From: Agrobacterium vaccinii
GTDB lineage: Bacteria; Pseudomonadota; Alphaproteobacteria; Rhizobiales; Rhizobiaceae
Length of the DNA: 64,000 bases
Assembly (NCBI RefSeq): GCF_021310995.1
Contig: NZ_CP054150.1
Location: forward strand, 1,240,001 to 1,304,000
Direction: 5' to 3'
Part shown: positions 55,326 to 64,000 of the stretch, piece after piece
Position numbering within the stretch: the stretch's first letter is position 1
Layout of the letters: each line of letters opens with the position of its first letter
Notes under the pieces: model-generated
Seen by the model: only the letters and a program-made list of their open reading frames with translations
Database searches by the model: none
What the model was told of the DNA's origin: nothing
Translations under genes and position numbers: made by a program

Positions 55326-57392
55326 TCAAATATCCAAATTCTCCGCAAACGCAGACCGATCCTGAATGAACCGGAAGCGCGCCTCAGGCTTCGTGCCCAT
55401 CAGGTTGTCAACCGCTTCGCGGGTGCCCTCGAAATCCACGTCATCGATTTCCACGCGCAGCAACGTACGCTTGGAGGGGTCCATGGTCGTTTCTTTCAAC
55501 TGTGCGGGCATCATTTCGCCAAGGCCCTTGAAGCGGCCGATTTCGACCTTCTTGCCTTTGAAGACGGTTTCCATCAGCTCGGCACGGTGAGCGTCGTCGC
55601 GGGCGTAGACCGTTTTCGCACCCTGACGGATGACATAGAGCGGAGGCACGGCCAGATAGAGGTGGCTGCCGCGGATGAGTTCCGGCATTTCCTGATAGAA
55701 GAAGGTGATCAGCAGCGAAGCGATATGCGCGCCATCGACGTCGGCATCTGTCATGATGACGATGCGCTCGTAGCGCAAATCCTCATCGCGATACTTGGTG
55801 CGTGTCCCACAGCCCAGCGCCTGTATGAGATCAGCGATCTGCTGGTTGGCAGAGAGCTTTTCGCGGCTGGCACTGCCGACGTTGAGGATCTTGCCTCGCA
55901 GCGGTAGAATGGCCTGATTGGCGCGGTTGCGCGCCTGCTTGGCCGAACCGCCAGCCGAATCACCCTCGACGATGAAAAGCTCGGCGCCCTCAGCCGTGTT
56001 CTGCGAGCAATCCGCCAGCTTGCCGGGCAGGCGAAGCTTGCGAACGGCGGTCTTGCGGTTGACTTCTTTTTCCTTGCGGCGACGAAGGCGTTCTTCGCAG
56101 CGCTCGATAACCCAGTCCAGCAACTTCGCTGCTTCGTTCGGATTACCAGCAAGGTAGTGGTCGAACGGATCACGCAGCGCGTTTTCAACGATGCGCTGGG
56201 CTTCCACTGTCGCCAGCTTATCCTTCGTCTGACCGACGAACTCAGGTTCGCGAATGAAGACGGAGAGCATGCCGACAGCCGAAATCATCACGTCATCGGT
56301 GGTGATTTCACGGGCGCGCTTGTTCTGCGTCAACTCGGCGTAGTTCTTGAGCCCCTTGGTCAGCGCGATGCGAAGACCGGCTTCGTGCGTGCCGCCTTCG
56401 GGCGTGGGAATGGTGTTGCAATAGGAATGCAACTGCGCATCGCCGCCATACCAGGTGACGGCCCATTCCATGGCACCGTGACCGCCGGTCTTTTCCGTCT
56501 TGCCGGAAAAAATTTCCCTCGTGACAGTGAATTCCTTGCCGAGCGTCGCAGCCAGATAATCCTTCAGACCGCCGGGGAAGTGGAAGACAGCCTTTTCAGG
56601 AATGTCACCATCCGGGGGCACCATGCCGGGATCGCAGCTCCAGCGGATCTCGACGCCGCCGAAGAGATAGGCTTTCGAGCGCGCCATGCGGAAAATGCGC
56701 GCCGGTTCGAACTTTGCGTGGTCACCGAAGATTTGCGGATCGGGATGGAAGCGGACGCGGGTGCCGCGACGATTGTGCACATCGCCAAGCTCCTCAAGCC
56801 CGCCCATGGGCACGCCGCGCGAAAAGCGCTGGCGGTAGAGCTTGCGATTGCGCGCGACTTCCACTTCCAGCAGGTCCGATAGCGCATTGACCACGGACAC
56901 GCCGACGCCGTGCAGACCGCCCGATGTTTCATAGGCCTTGCCATCGAACTTGCCGCCCGCATGCAGCTTGGTCATGATGACTTCGAGCGTGGACTTGCCC
57001 GGCACCTGCGGATGGTTTTCCACGGGAATACCGCGACCGTTATCGCTTACGGTCAGAAAGCCTTCTGCATCCAAGTGAACTTCGATGAAATTGGCGTGGC
57101 CCGCAACGGCTTCGTCCATGGAGTTGTCGATGACTTCGGCAAACAGATGGTGCAGCGCTTTTTCATCCGTGCCGCCGATATACATGCCGGGGCGCATGCG
57201 CACGGGCTCCAGCCCCTCCAGCACGCGGATGGACGAAGCGCCATATTCCTGCTCGGACGAAGTTGTCGCAGCCATTGGTTTTGGCGCGCTGGCAGCAGCT
57301 TTCACCACTGGCGCAGGTTTTGCTACAGCAGACTCTGGCTCCTGTGGCTTGGGTGCGGATTGGCTTGAAAAGAGATCGTTGCTATCGTCCAT
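55326..57392 (-). CDS. parE: DNA topoisomerase IV subunit B
   Basis: ATPase subunit of the enzyme that unlinks daughter chromosomes. The 688 residues carry the GHKL ATPase (EVIDNSMDEAVAGHA, VSDNGRGIPVENH, TSGGLHGVGVSVVNALS), a transducer domain and the TOPRIM motif (FIVEGDSAGGSAKQARNRAN, with IMTDADVDGAHI). The length and the lack of the GyrB-type insert favour ParE over GyrB. The N-terminal 45 residues are a Pro/Ala-rich extension. It is a single minus-strand gene. Confidence 0.95.
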   Translation of the reverse strand: MDDSNDLFSSQSAPKPQEPESAVAKPAPVVKAAASAPKPMAATTSSEQEYGASSIRVLEGLEPVRMRPGMYIGGTDEKALHHLFAEVIDNSMDEAVAGHANFIEVHLDAEGFLTVSDNGRGIPVENHPQVPGKSTLEVIMTKLHAGGKFDGKAYETSGGLHGVGVSVVNALSDLLEVEVARNRKLYRQRFSRGVPMGGLEELGDVHNRRGTRVRFHPDPQIFGDHAKFEPARIFRMARSKAYLFGGVEIRWSCDPGMVPPDGDIPEKAVFHFPGGLKDYLAATLGKEFTVTREIFSGKTEKTGGHGAMEWAVTWYGGDAQLHSYCNTIPTPEGGTHEAGLRIALTKGLKNYAELTQNKRAREITTDDVMISAVGMLSVFIREPEFVGQTKDKLATVEAQRIVENALRDPFDHYLAGNPNEAAKLLDWVIERCEERLRRRKEKEVNRKTAVRKLRLPGKLADCSQNTAEGAELFIVEGDSAGGSAKQARNRANQAILPLRGKILNVGSASREKLSANQQIADLIQALGCGTRTKYRDEDLRYERIVIMTDADVDGAHIASLLITFFYQEMPELIRGSHLYLAVPPLYVIRQGAKTVYARDDAHRAELMETVFKGKKVEIGRFKGLGEMMPAQLKETTMDPSKRTLLRVEIDDVDFEGTREAVDNLMGTKPEARFRFIQDRSAFAENLDI

Positions 57393-57565
57393 TGTGCCCA
57401 GTTCAATCAGAATTTGGCCATGCGAGCAGGTTTATGATTTGCCACTGTTGGCAACGCATATTTGCTACTCAAGCACGGATGATCGGTTTTCGCGTCGTCC
57501 AAGGATTGCGCCGCGCTTGTCCGGATGGCAAGTGTTGTGGCCGAATTGAATGGGTTCCTCAAGGC

Positions 57566-58447
57566 ATGTCCACAGCTATCTTCACCTTTTGTACTCTTTT
57601 TTGCCTGTCTGTTGCGATCGTGCCAGCCTCGGCGCAAAGCACCAGCGGGCCGCTGAAACCCTTCAAGGACGAGCTGTTTTCCAGCCAGACGGTACTGTCC
57701 ACCAGCGATAATGGCGCATCTGAAGTCATCGATTATCAGGAAATGCGCGACATCAACGGGCGTGACGAAACGCCGGAGCGCCGTGTGAAGCGGCAATATG
57801 TCGATCTCGCGCCCAAGAAATTCCAGGCGCTGGAAACGATCTCGGTCGGGGGCAGGGCGCTGGACGTTGGTCGCGTGGGTGCCGCTTCCGGTCAGGCTTT
57901 CACCCTCATCTTCATCCACGGACGCGGCGGCGACCGCAGGCTGGGCATGAACGACTATACATTCGGCGGCAACTTCAACCGTCTGAAGAACCTCGCTGTT
58001 GCTAATGGCGGCACCTATTATGCGCCGAGCGTGAAAAGTTTCGATGAAAAGGGCGTGGCCGATGTCGCAGCCCTGATTTCAGATGCAAAGGCAAAATCCG
58101 GTGGGCGTCCCGTCATCCTCGCCTGCGCCTCCATGGGCAGTTTCATCTGCTACGGCATCAGCCGCGACAGCAAAGCGGTATCCGATCTGAAGGGCATGGC
58201 CATCCTTGGCGGCGCGGTCGATCCCGATTTTCCCAAAAGCGCGTTTGCGAAGGCCAAAAAGCCTCTCTGGTTTACGCATGGCAGCGAAGACAAGGTGTAT
58301 TCGGCAGACCAGCAAGCCACGATGTTCCGCTCTTTGCTGAAGGCCGGGCAGCCGGTTCGCTTCACGCTGTATAAGAGCGGAACCCATGGAACGCCTGTGC
58401 GGATGACCGACTGGCGCTCCGTCTTGAACTTCCTGATCGCGCGTTGA
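57566..58447 (+). CDS. Secreted alpha/beta-hydrolase-like protein, 293 aa
   Basis: The product begins with a signal peptide (MSTAIFTFCTLFCLSVAIVPASA) and has an alpha/beta-hydrolase fold: LIFIHGRGGDRR near the oxyanion strand, ACASMGSFICYG for the nucleophile elbow (C/A-S-M-G-S), PLWFTHGSEDKVY for the acid, and SGTHGTPVR for the histidine. The catalytic serine, aspartate and histidine therefore all seem present. The substrate is unknown. It lies upstream of tpiA, with about 185 bases between, and diverges from parE. Confidence 0.85.
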   Translation: MSTAIFTFCTLFCLSVAIVPASAQSTSGPLKPFKDELFSSQTVLSTSDNGASEVIDYQEMRDINGRDETPERRVKRQYVDLAPKKFQALETISVGGRALDVGRVGAASGQAFTLIFIHGRGGDRRLGMNDYTFGGNFNRLKNLAVANGGTYYAPSVKSFDEKGVADVAALISDAKAKSGGRPVILACASMGSFICYGISRDSKAVSDLKGMAILGGAVDPDFPKSAFAKAKKPLWFTHGSEDKVYSADQQATMFRSLLKAGQPVRFTLYKSGTHGTPVRMTDWRSVLNFLIAR

Positions 58448-58632
58448 GACGGAAAATAGTGTCTGACACCGAAAGCGAACGAAAAATAGCGATTTCGCGC
58501 AAGGTTTTCCCCGCAAATCGTTCTTTTTTGTACCAAATCTCGACCGTACGTTTTAAGAGGGACGGGTAATCTGATGTTGTGGCGCTTTCTGTTGAAGCGA
58601 GCGCCTATCAAGCAAAGAGGAATGGATCGCTT

Positions 58633-59403
58633 ATGACCCCTGATGTTCGCCCGCTCGTCGCTGGAAACTGGAAGATGAACGGAACGCGCGAGTCGCTTGA
58701 TCAGATCAAAGTGATGGCCGAAGGTGTCAAAGGTTCCCTTTCAGAAAAGGTGGATGCGCTGATCTGCCCGCCCTCGACGCTTCTTTATGTGGCAACGGCG
58801 CTGTGCGATGACAGCCCGCTGAAAATCGGCGCGCAGGATTGCCACCAGAACGCGTCGGGTGCCCACACGGGCGATATTTCCGCTGAAATGATTGCCGATT
58901 GCTTCGGCACACACGTCATCGTCGGCCACTCGGAGCGCCGCACCGACCACGCCGAGACCGACCATCTGGTGCGCGCCAAGGCATCCGCTGCACACGCCGC
59001 AGACCTCGTTGCCATCGTCTGCATCGGTGAGACGGTGGATGAGCGCAAGTCCGGCCAGACGCTGGATATTCTCAAGCGCCAGCTGGCCGGTTCCCTGCCG
59101 GATGAGGCGACTGCCGCAGATACTGTGATCGCCTACGAACCCGTATGGGCCATCGGCACCGGCCTGACGCCGACCACGCAGGACGTTCGCGAGGCTCATG
59201 CCTTCATGCGTGATGAACTGGTCAAGCGTTTCGGCGAAGAAGGCAAGGGCATGCGCATTCTCTATGGCGGCTCCGTCAAGCCGGGCAATGCGCTGGAATT
59301 GATGGGTGTCGAGAATGTCGATGGCGCGCTGATCGGCGGTGCCAGCTTGAAAGCATCCGACTTCCTGTCCATCTATGCGGCATACGAGAAATTGACGGCT
59401 TGA
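58633..59403 (+). CDS. tpiA: Triose-phosphate isomerase
   Basis: Interconverts dihydroxyacetone phosphate and glyceraldehyde 3-phosphate. The 256 residues have AGNWKMNG with K14, VIVGHSERR with the catalytic histidine near 99, [11 protein letters not shown] with the catalytic glutamate near 169, and the phosphate-binding [12 protein letters not shown]. It leads tpiA-secG-pyrG, a common order in Rhizobiaceae. Confidence 0.97.
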   Translation: MTPDVRPLVAGNWKMNGTRESLDQIKVMAEGVKGSLSEKVDALICPPSTLLYVATALCDDSPLKIGAQDCHQNASGAHTGDISAEMIADCFGTHVIVGHSERRTDHAETDHLVRAKASAAHAADLVAIVCIGETVDERKSGQTLDILKRQLAGSLPDEATAADTVIAYEPVWAIGTGLTPTTQDVREAHAFMRDELVKRFGEEGKGMRILYGGSVKPGNALELMGVENVDGALIGGASLKASDFLSIYAAYEKLTA

Positions 59404-59521
59404 TTTTTTAGGTAAAGCAACCCGGCTTTCGTCTCGCAGGGGCTTGGAATACGCTTTCGCCTCATGTAAAGAGCCGCAAACTTCTTCATTGTGCTCCTGA
59501 TGGGGCATGGAATGGATTGTC

Positions 59522-59983
59522 ATGCAGAACGTACTGATTGTTATTCATCTCATGATCGTGCTGGCGCTCGTCGGCGTGGTTCTGATCCAGCGTTCCGAAG
59601 GCGGTGGCCTTGGTATCGGTGGTGGCTCGGGCTTCATGTCCGCTCGCGGTACGGCAAATGCCCTGACGCGCACCACGGCCATCCTCGCGGCACTGTTTTT
59701 CGCAACGTCCCTCGGCCTTGGTCTTCTGACCCGCTACGAAGCGCGCCCGACCGATATTCTGGACCGTATTCCCGCCACGCAAGGGCAGGGTAACGGCATT
59801 CTGGATACGCTTGGCCCATCGTCTGGCGCACCGGCAACGCAGGCTCCGGCTGAAGGTGGCGTGCCATCCTCCAGCAACGGCGCTGCCGCTCCTGCCACAG
59901 GCACGGCACCTGCTCCGGCTCCCGCCACTCCGGCCCCTGCGACACCGGCTCCGGCCAACAACGCAGTCCCAACCGGCCAGTAA
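59522..59983 (+). CDS. secG: Preprotein translocase subunit SecG, with Pro/Ala-rich tail
   Basis: Helper subunit of the SecYEG channel. The 153-residue product has two hydrophobic segments (about 5-22 and 52-72), with the conserved QRSEGGGLGIGGGSG loop between them. The last 60 residues are a low-complexity tail of Pro, Ala and Thr (APAPAPATPAPATPAPAN), which E. coli SecG lacks. ATG 59522 is chosen, as MQNVLIVIHLM is the family-like start; an ATG five codons earlier is possible. Confidence 0.92.
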   Translation: MQNVLIVIHLMIVLALVGVVLIQRSEGGGLGIGGGSGFMSARGTANALTRTTAILAALFFATSLGLGLLTRYEARPTDILDRIPATQGQGNGILDTLGPSSGAPATQAPAEGGVPSSSNGAAAPATGTAPAPAPATPAPATPAPANNAVPTGQ

Positions 59984-60004
59984 AACCGGTTCAATCCTAT
60001 CACT

Positions 60005-60037
60005 CCGGCAGGCCAAAAGCCTGCCGGTTTTCTTTTG
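60005..60037 (+). terminator. Terminator after secG
   Basis: CCGGCAGG pairs with CCTGCCGG around a short A-rich loop, followed by TTTTCTTTT. It should end the tpiA-secG unit. Confidence 0.9.
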
Positions 60038-60127
60038 TTCACATTCCGGCCAAGCGTAGCCCTTCATCAACAGATGAATGTGGGCGTTCAGAAATTTGGG
60101 CTGGCGGAATCACTCTTTTAAAGGTAA

Positions 60128-61768
<1,641 letters not shown>

Positions 61769-61784
61769 GACAATAGAAAAAGAT

Positions 61785-61815
61785 AAGGCCGCAGTGATGC
61801 GGCCTTTTGGTTTTA
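61785..61815 (+). terminator. Terminator of pyrG
   Basis: AAGGCCGC (61785-61792) pairs with GCGGCCTT (61799-61806), followed by TTGGTTTT, just past the pyrG stop. Confidence 0.85.
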
Positions 61816-61915
61816 AATCTGCTTGCACCCGCTGCGGACGGCCGCTTCAAGCGACGTTGTCTTACCTGGGGCCGAGAGCGGTCCTTCCGTTTTCCGATTT
61901 CCCAGCGACCTGCAT

Positions 61916-61942
61916 GTCCGCAATGACGGCGCCAAGCGGAAG
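61916..61942. repeat. Possible dispersed TCCGC...GCGGA repeat, copy 5
   Basis: GTCCGCAATGACGGCGCCAA followed by GCGGAAG resembles the short elements near 8448 and 9151. Like those, it lies next to an accessory gene. The match is loose. Confidence 0.3.
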
Positions 61943-62045
61943 ACGCCTTTCAGACCTTGTCTGTTGGCAGCAATTGGGCTCTCTAGGAAGTACCGCTTTA
62001 CGAGAGATGCGGCTAAGTAAGCGCTAGTTGTCATAGGAGAAGCCC

Positions 62046-62627
62046 TTGCAGAGTCTTAAATATGGACGGTGGCTCAATGAGCCCACAAAAGCAAATTCTT
62101 CTGCTAACGAACTTTCCGTAACGACGGACGCCAACACGGATTTTTGGCGCGAGACACACTATGGCTTTGTGCGCGACAGCGGCCACTTCTACGCATTCCA
62201 GACCGGTTGCGATTTCACCGCCCAAGTTCGAGTCCAAGCGCATTTTGAACATCTTTACGACCAGGCTGGCCTCATGATCAGGCTCGACGAAAGACGGTGG
62301 GTCAAGACCGGGATCGAGTTCTCCGACGGATATGGCTTGCTCGGCAGTGTGTTGACTGATGAAGCCTCCGACTGGGCAACGGGGCGATATGAGGGCAACC
62401 CATCAGATTTCTGGATAAGGGTGACCGTCCAGAGCGGCGTTCTAAGAATACAAGCTTCAGGCGATGGGCAGACTTGGCCACTGGTCCGCCTTTGCCCATT
62501 CCCAGAAGCGGATCATTATCTAGTTGGCCCAATGTGCTGCACTCCCGAACGTGCAGGCTTGGAGGTAAGATTTAGTGAGTGGCAATTGGGGTCGGCTTTG
62601 GGTAAAGACCTCCACGACCTGACGTAA
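62046..62627 (+). CDS. DUF1349 (concanavalin-like) protein, 193 aa
   Basis: A beta-sandwich protein of the YesU/DUF1349 family, thought to bind sugars, with no known activity. TTG 62046 has AGGAG about 7 bases upstream, which sets the start. The core features are FWRETHYGFVRDSGHFY near the N-terminus, HLYDQAGLMIRLDERRWVKTGIE split in two (FEHLYDQAGLMIRLDERR and WVKTGIEFSDG), and FWIRVTVQSGVLRIQASGDG towards the end. No signal peptide is present, so it is cytoplasmic. It lies alone between pyrG and the TolA-like gene. Confidence 0.88.
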   Translation: MQSLKYGRWLNEPTKANSSANELSVTTDANTDFWRETHYGFVRDSGHFYAFQTGCDFTAQVRVQAHFEHLYDQAGLMIRLDERRWVKTGIEFSDGYGLLGSVLTDEASDWATGRYEGNPSDFWIRVTVQSGVLRIQASGDGQTWPLVRLCPFPEADHYLVGPMCCTPERAGLEVRFSEWQLGSALGKDLHDLT

Positions 62628-62850
62628 CTGCCAATGCGCTTTAAAGAGAAGTCGCAGCGTCGGCTTCTCGCACAGAGGCTAGGAGAGTTTGTCGGGAATG
62701 ATGACCGCTTTCACGAACCGCAAACGAAGGCGTGTACGGCCGGTATGAAGGCACAAAACTGGCTTCAGAGTTTCAGATAGGAATTTGCGGTTAGAGCCAA
62801 GTGCTGTCTTTAGCTGCACGGCAACAACTGACATTTGAAGTTGGTGTCCG

Positions 62851-63165
62851 TCAATACGTAAGCACAATCTCAAACTCGCCACTCCGACCAACATGATACG
62901 GTGCACAACTCTCAATGGCTCGCATTATTGCGTCTTGAGCGTCATAAAGCCTCTGGTCTGAGTCACGTCCTTTGACTTCAACTAGCGTCACCGCTCCGTC
63001 ATGCGTAAGAGCGATTCGTACCGGTACTGAAACCGGCGCTCCGTCATTCCCCCGTTCCATGCACCGCTGCACTTCTTTTGCGAGCCTAATGCTTTCTTCG
63101 CTTGCTTGCGAGCACCCCGCAAACGCAGTGACGACTACGAGAATTACACTTTGCAACAGTTTCAA
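62851..63165 (-). CDS. Small lipoprotein with a TolA/TonB-C-like domain
   Basis: The start TTG 63165 has GGAG about 7 bases before it; a longer frame from an upstream TTG has no such site. The 104-residue product has a signal sequence with a lipobox (AFAGC), then a domain with LAKEVQRCMERGNDGAPVSV, VRIALTHDGAVTLVEVKGRD and AIMRAIESCAPY. The pattern of a cysteine after the first helix, a strand with LxxDG, and RAIxxCxPY is that of the TolA C-terminal domain. A free lipid-anchored form without the long TolA helix is unusual. The assignment is by eye. Confidence 0.6.
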   Translation of the reverse strand: MKLLQSVILVVVTAFAGCSQASEESIRLAKEVQRCMERGNDGAPVSVPVRIALTHDGAVTLVEVKGRDSDQRLYDAQDAIMRAIESCAPYHVGRSGEFEIVLTY

Positions 63166-63302
63166 ATGTTTGCTCCACTGTCCCTCTACAACCAGAATGG
63201 TTAGAAGCCGCCGATAATTACCACACCAGTTCAACGGTGTTTAGGATTGGCGTTGAAACGACAGCTCTTGCCAAAATTGGGCAGTACCAATCTATTTGTG
63301 CG

Positions 63303-64000
63303 TTACCGCAACCGCACCACCAAACACTCCCCACCAGCCTCCAACTCTTCCGCAAACGGCGCGCGCACGATCAAACAATCCGACTCCGCCATGATCTTCA
63401 TCATCGACGAATCCTGCTTGGTGAAGGCCTCGACAACCGGCTGACCATCTTCGTGGCCAACGATGCGCGCACGCAGATAATCCTGCCTCTGGTCGTTGGA
63501 CTTCAGCGTCGTGGCGGTCCTGGCTTTGGCTTCGCGAGACGTGATCTGGCGGTGGCTGAGTTTTTGGATGAGGGGTTCCAGAAACAGCAGGCTGCAAACG
63601 AGGCTGGCGACGGGGTTGCCGGGGAGGCCTAGCACCTGCATGGCGCCTATGGAGCCGACCATCAGCGGTTTGCCGGGGCGCATCGCGATGCGCCAGAAGT
63701 CGAGCGTCATGCCCTGCGCCTTCAACGCGGACTGAACGAGATCGTGGTCACCAACCGAGGCTCCACCCAGCGTGACAAGGACGTCGGCCTTGGCGGCGAT
63801 GGCTTTGTCGATTGCGGCGCGGATAAGGGCTTCGTCGTCGGTCACAATGCCGAGGTCGAGAACGTCGGCGCCTGCTTTGCGTGCCAGTGCTGAAACGCCG
63901 AAGGTGTTGGAGGCGATGATCTGCGCTGCGTTGGGCGTGCCACCGGGGGCAACCAGTTCGTCGCCCGTTGCGAGGATAGCGATCAGCGGTTTGCGGAAGA
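63303..64000 (-). CDS. moeA: Molybdopterin molybdotransferase (5' part beyond the window)
   Basis: Inserts molybdate into molybdopterin. Only the last 230 or so residues are inside the window; the gene runs on past 64000. The visible part has LIAILATGDELVAPGG, the MPT-binding LVTLGGASVGDHDLV, RIAMRPGKPLMVG, LGLPGNPVASLVCSLLFLEPLI, and a C-terminal domain IV. All are MoeA landmarks. Its partners moaA, mobA and mobB are about 23 kb away, so the pathway is split over two places here. Confidence 0.95.
   Translation of the reverse strand, partial: FRKPLIAILATGDELVAPGGTPNAAQIIASNTFGVSALARKAGADVLDLGIVTDDEALIRAAIDKAIAAKADVLVTLGGASVGDHDLVQSALKAQGMTLDFWRIAMRPGKPLMVGSIGAMQVLGLPGNPVASLVCSLLFLEPLIQKLSHRQITSREAKARTATTLKSNDQRQDYLRARIVGHEDGQPVVEAFTKQDSSMMKIMAESDCLIVRAPFAEELEAGGECLVVRLR

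Noticed and set aside
62679..62915. 78-codon minus-strand frame after the DUF1349 gene
   Set aside because: Overlaps the end of the TolA-like gene in another frame and has no ribosome-binding site.

Overview
The window is a chromosomal segment from an alphaproteobacterium of the Rhizobiaceae, most likely Agrobacterium or a close Rhizobium. The evidence is the gene content and order: a B12-dependent ribonucleotide reductase, an aapJQMP amino-acid transporter, the run dgt-argS-SPOR gene-nagZ-scpAB-tatABC-serS-surE-pcm-nlpD, and tpiA-secG-pyrG. GC-rich codon use and rhizobial-type palindromic intergenic repeats agree. The species cannot be fixed without a search.

Layout. 1-2.5 kb is accessory: a palindromic RIME-like repeat, small hypothetical genes, an AT-rich gene pair (223 aa and 53 aa) split by a terminator, and a divergent candidate structured RNA. 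2.5-7.1 kb holds nrdJ on the minus strand, with NrdR-type boxes and DnaA-box-like sites at both ends. 7.2-9.3 kb is a small accessory patch (unknown protein, methyltransferase) bounded by dispersed repeats. 9.3-13.9 kb holds gpt, a membrane diguanylate cyclase, tRNA-Glu(UUC), a VOC protein, a lipocalin and metC. 14.4-18.7 kb is the aapJQMP operon. 19.1-20.4 kb has xth and erpA on the minus strand. 20.5-36.5 kb is the long plus-strand housekeeping run from dgt to an NlpD-like lipoprotein.

36.5-41 kb holds eamA, an MFS gene, mobA and mobB in one overlapping minus-strand cluster, and moaA, so several molybdenum-cofactor steps lie together; a partial moeA closes the window at 63.3-64 kb. 41-52.9 kb holds a DUF971 gene, a Kef-type antiporter, a PPOX-fold protein, a soluble GGDEF protein, fumC, an L,D-transpeptidase, glsA, ttcA and two tandem inositol-monophosphatase-like genes. 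52.9-57.4 kb holds an MFS gene, grxD, an orphan BrnA-like antitoxin and parE on the minus strand. 57.5-61.8 kb has a secreted hydrolase, tpiA, secG and pyrG. 62-63.2 kb is another small accessory patch (DUF1349 protein, TolA-like lipoprotein).

Most of the sequence is ordinary core genome. The places that look least explained are the 1.4-2.8 kb block, the 7.2-9.3 kb patch, the 62-63.2 kb patch, and a family of modular palindromic elements at 26.7, 33.0, 49.1 and 55.2 kb. I did not find convincing evidence of a complete new defence or mobile system. No CRISPR array, insertion sequence, transposase, integrase or phage gene was seen.
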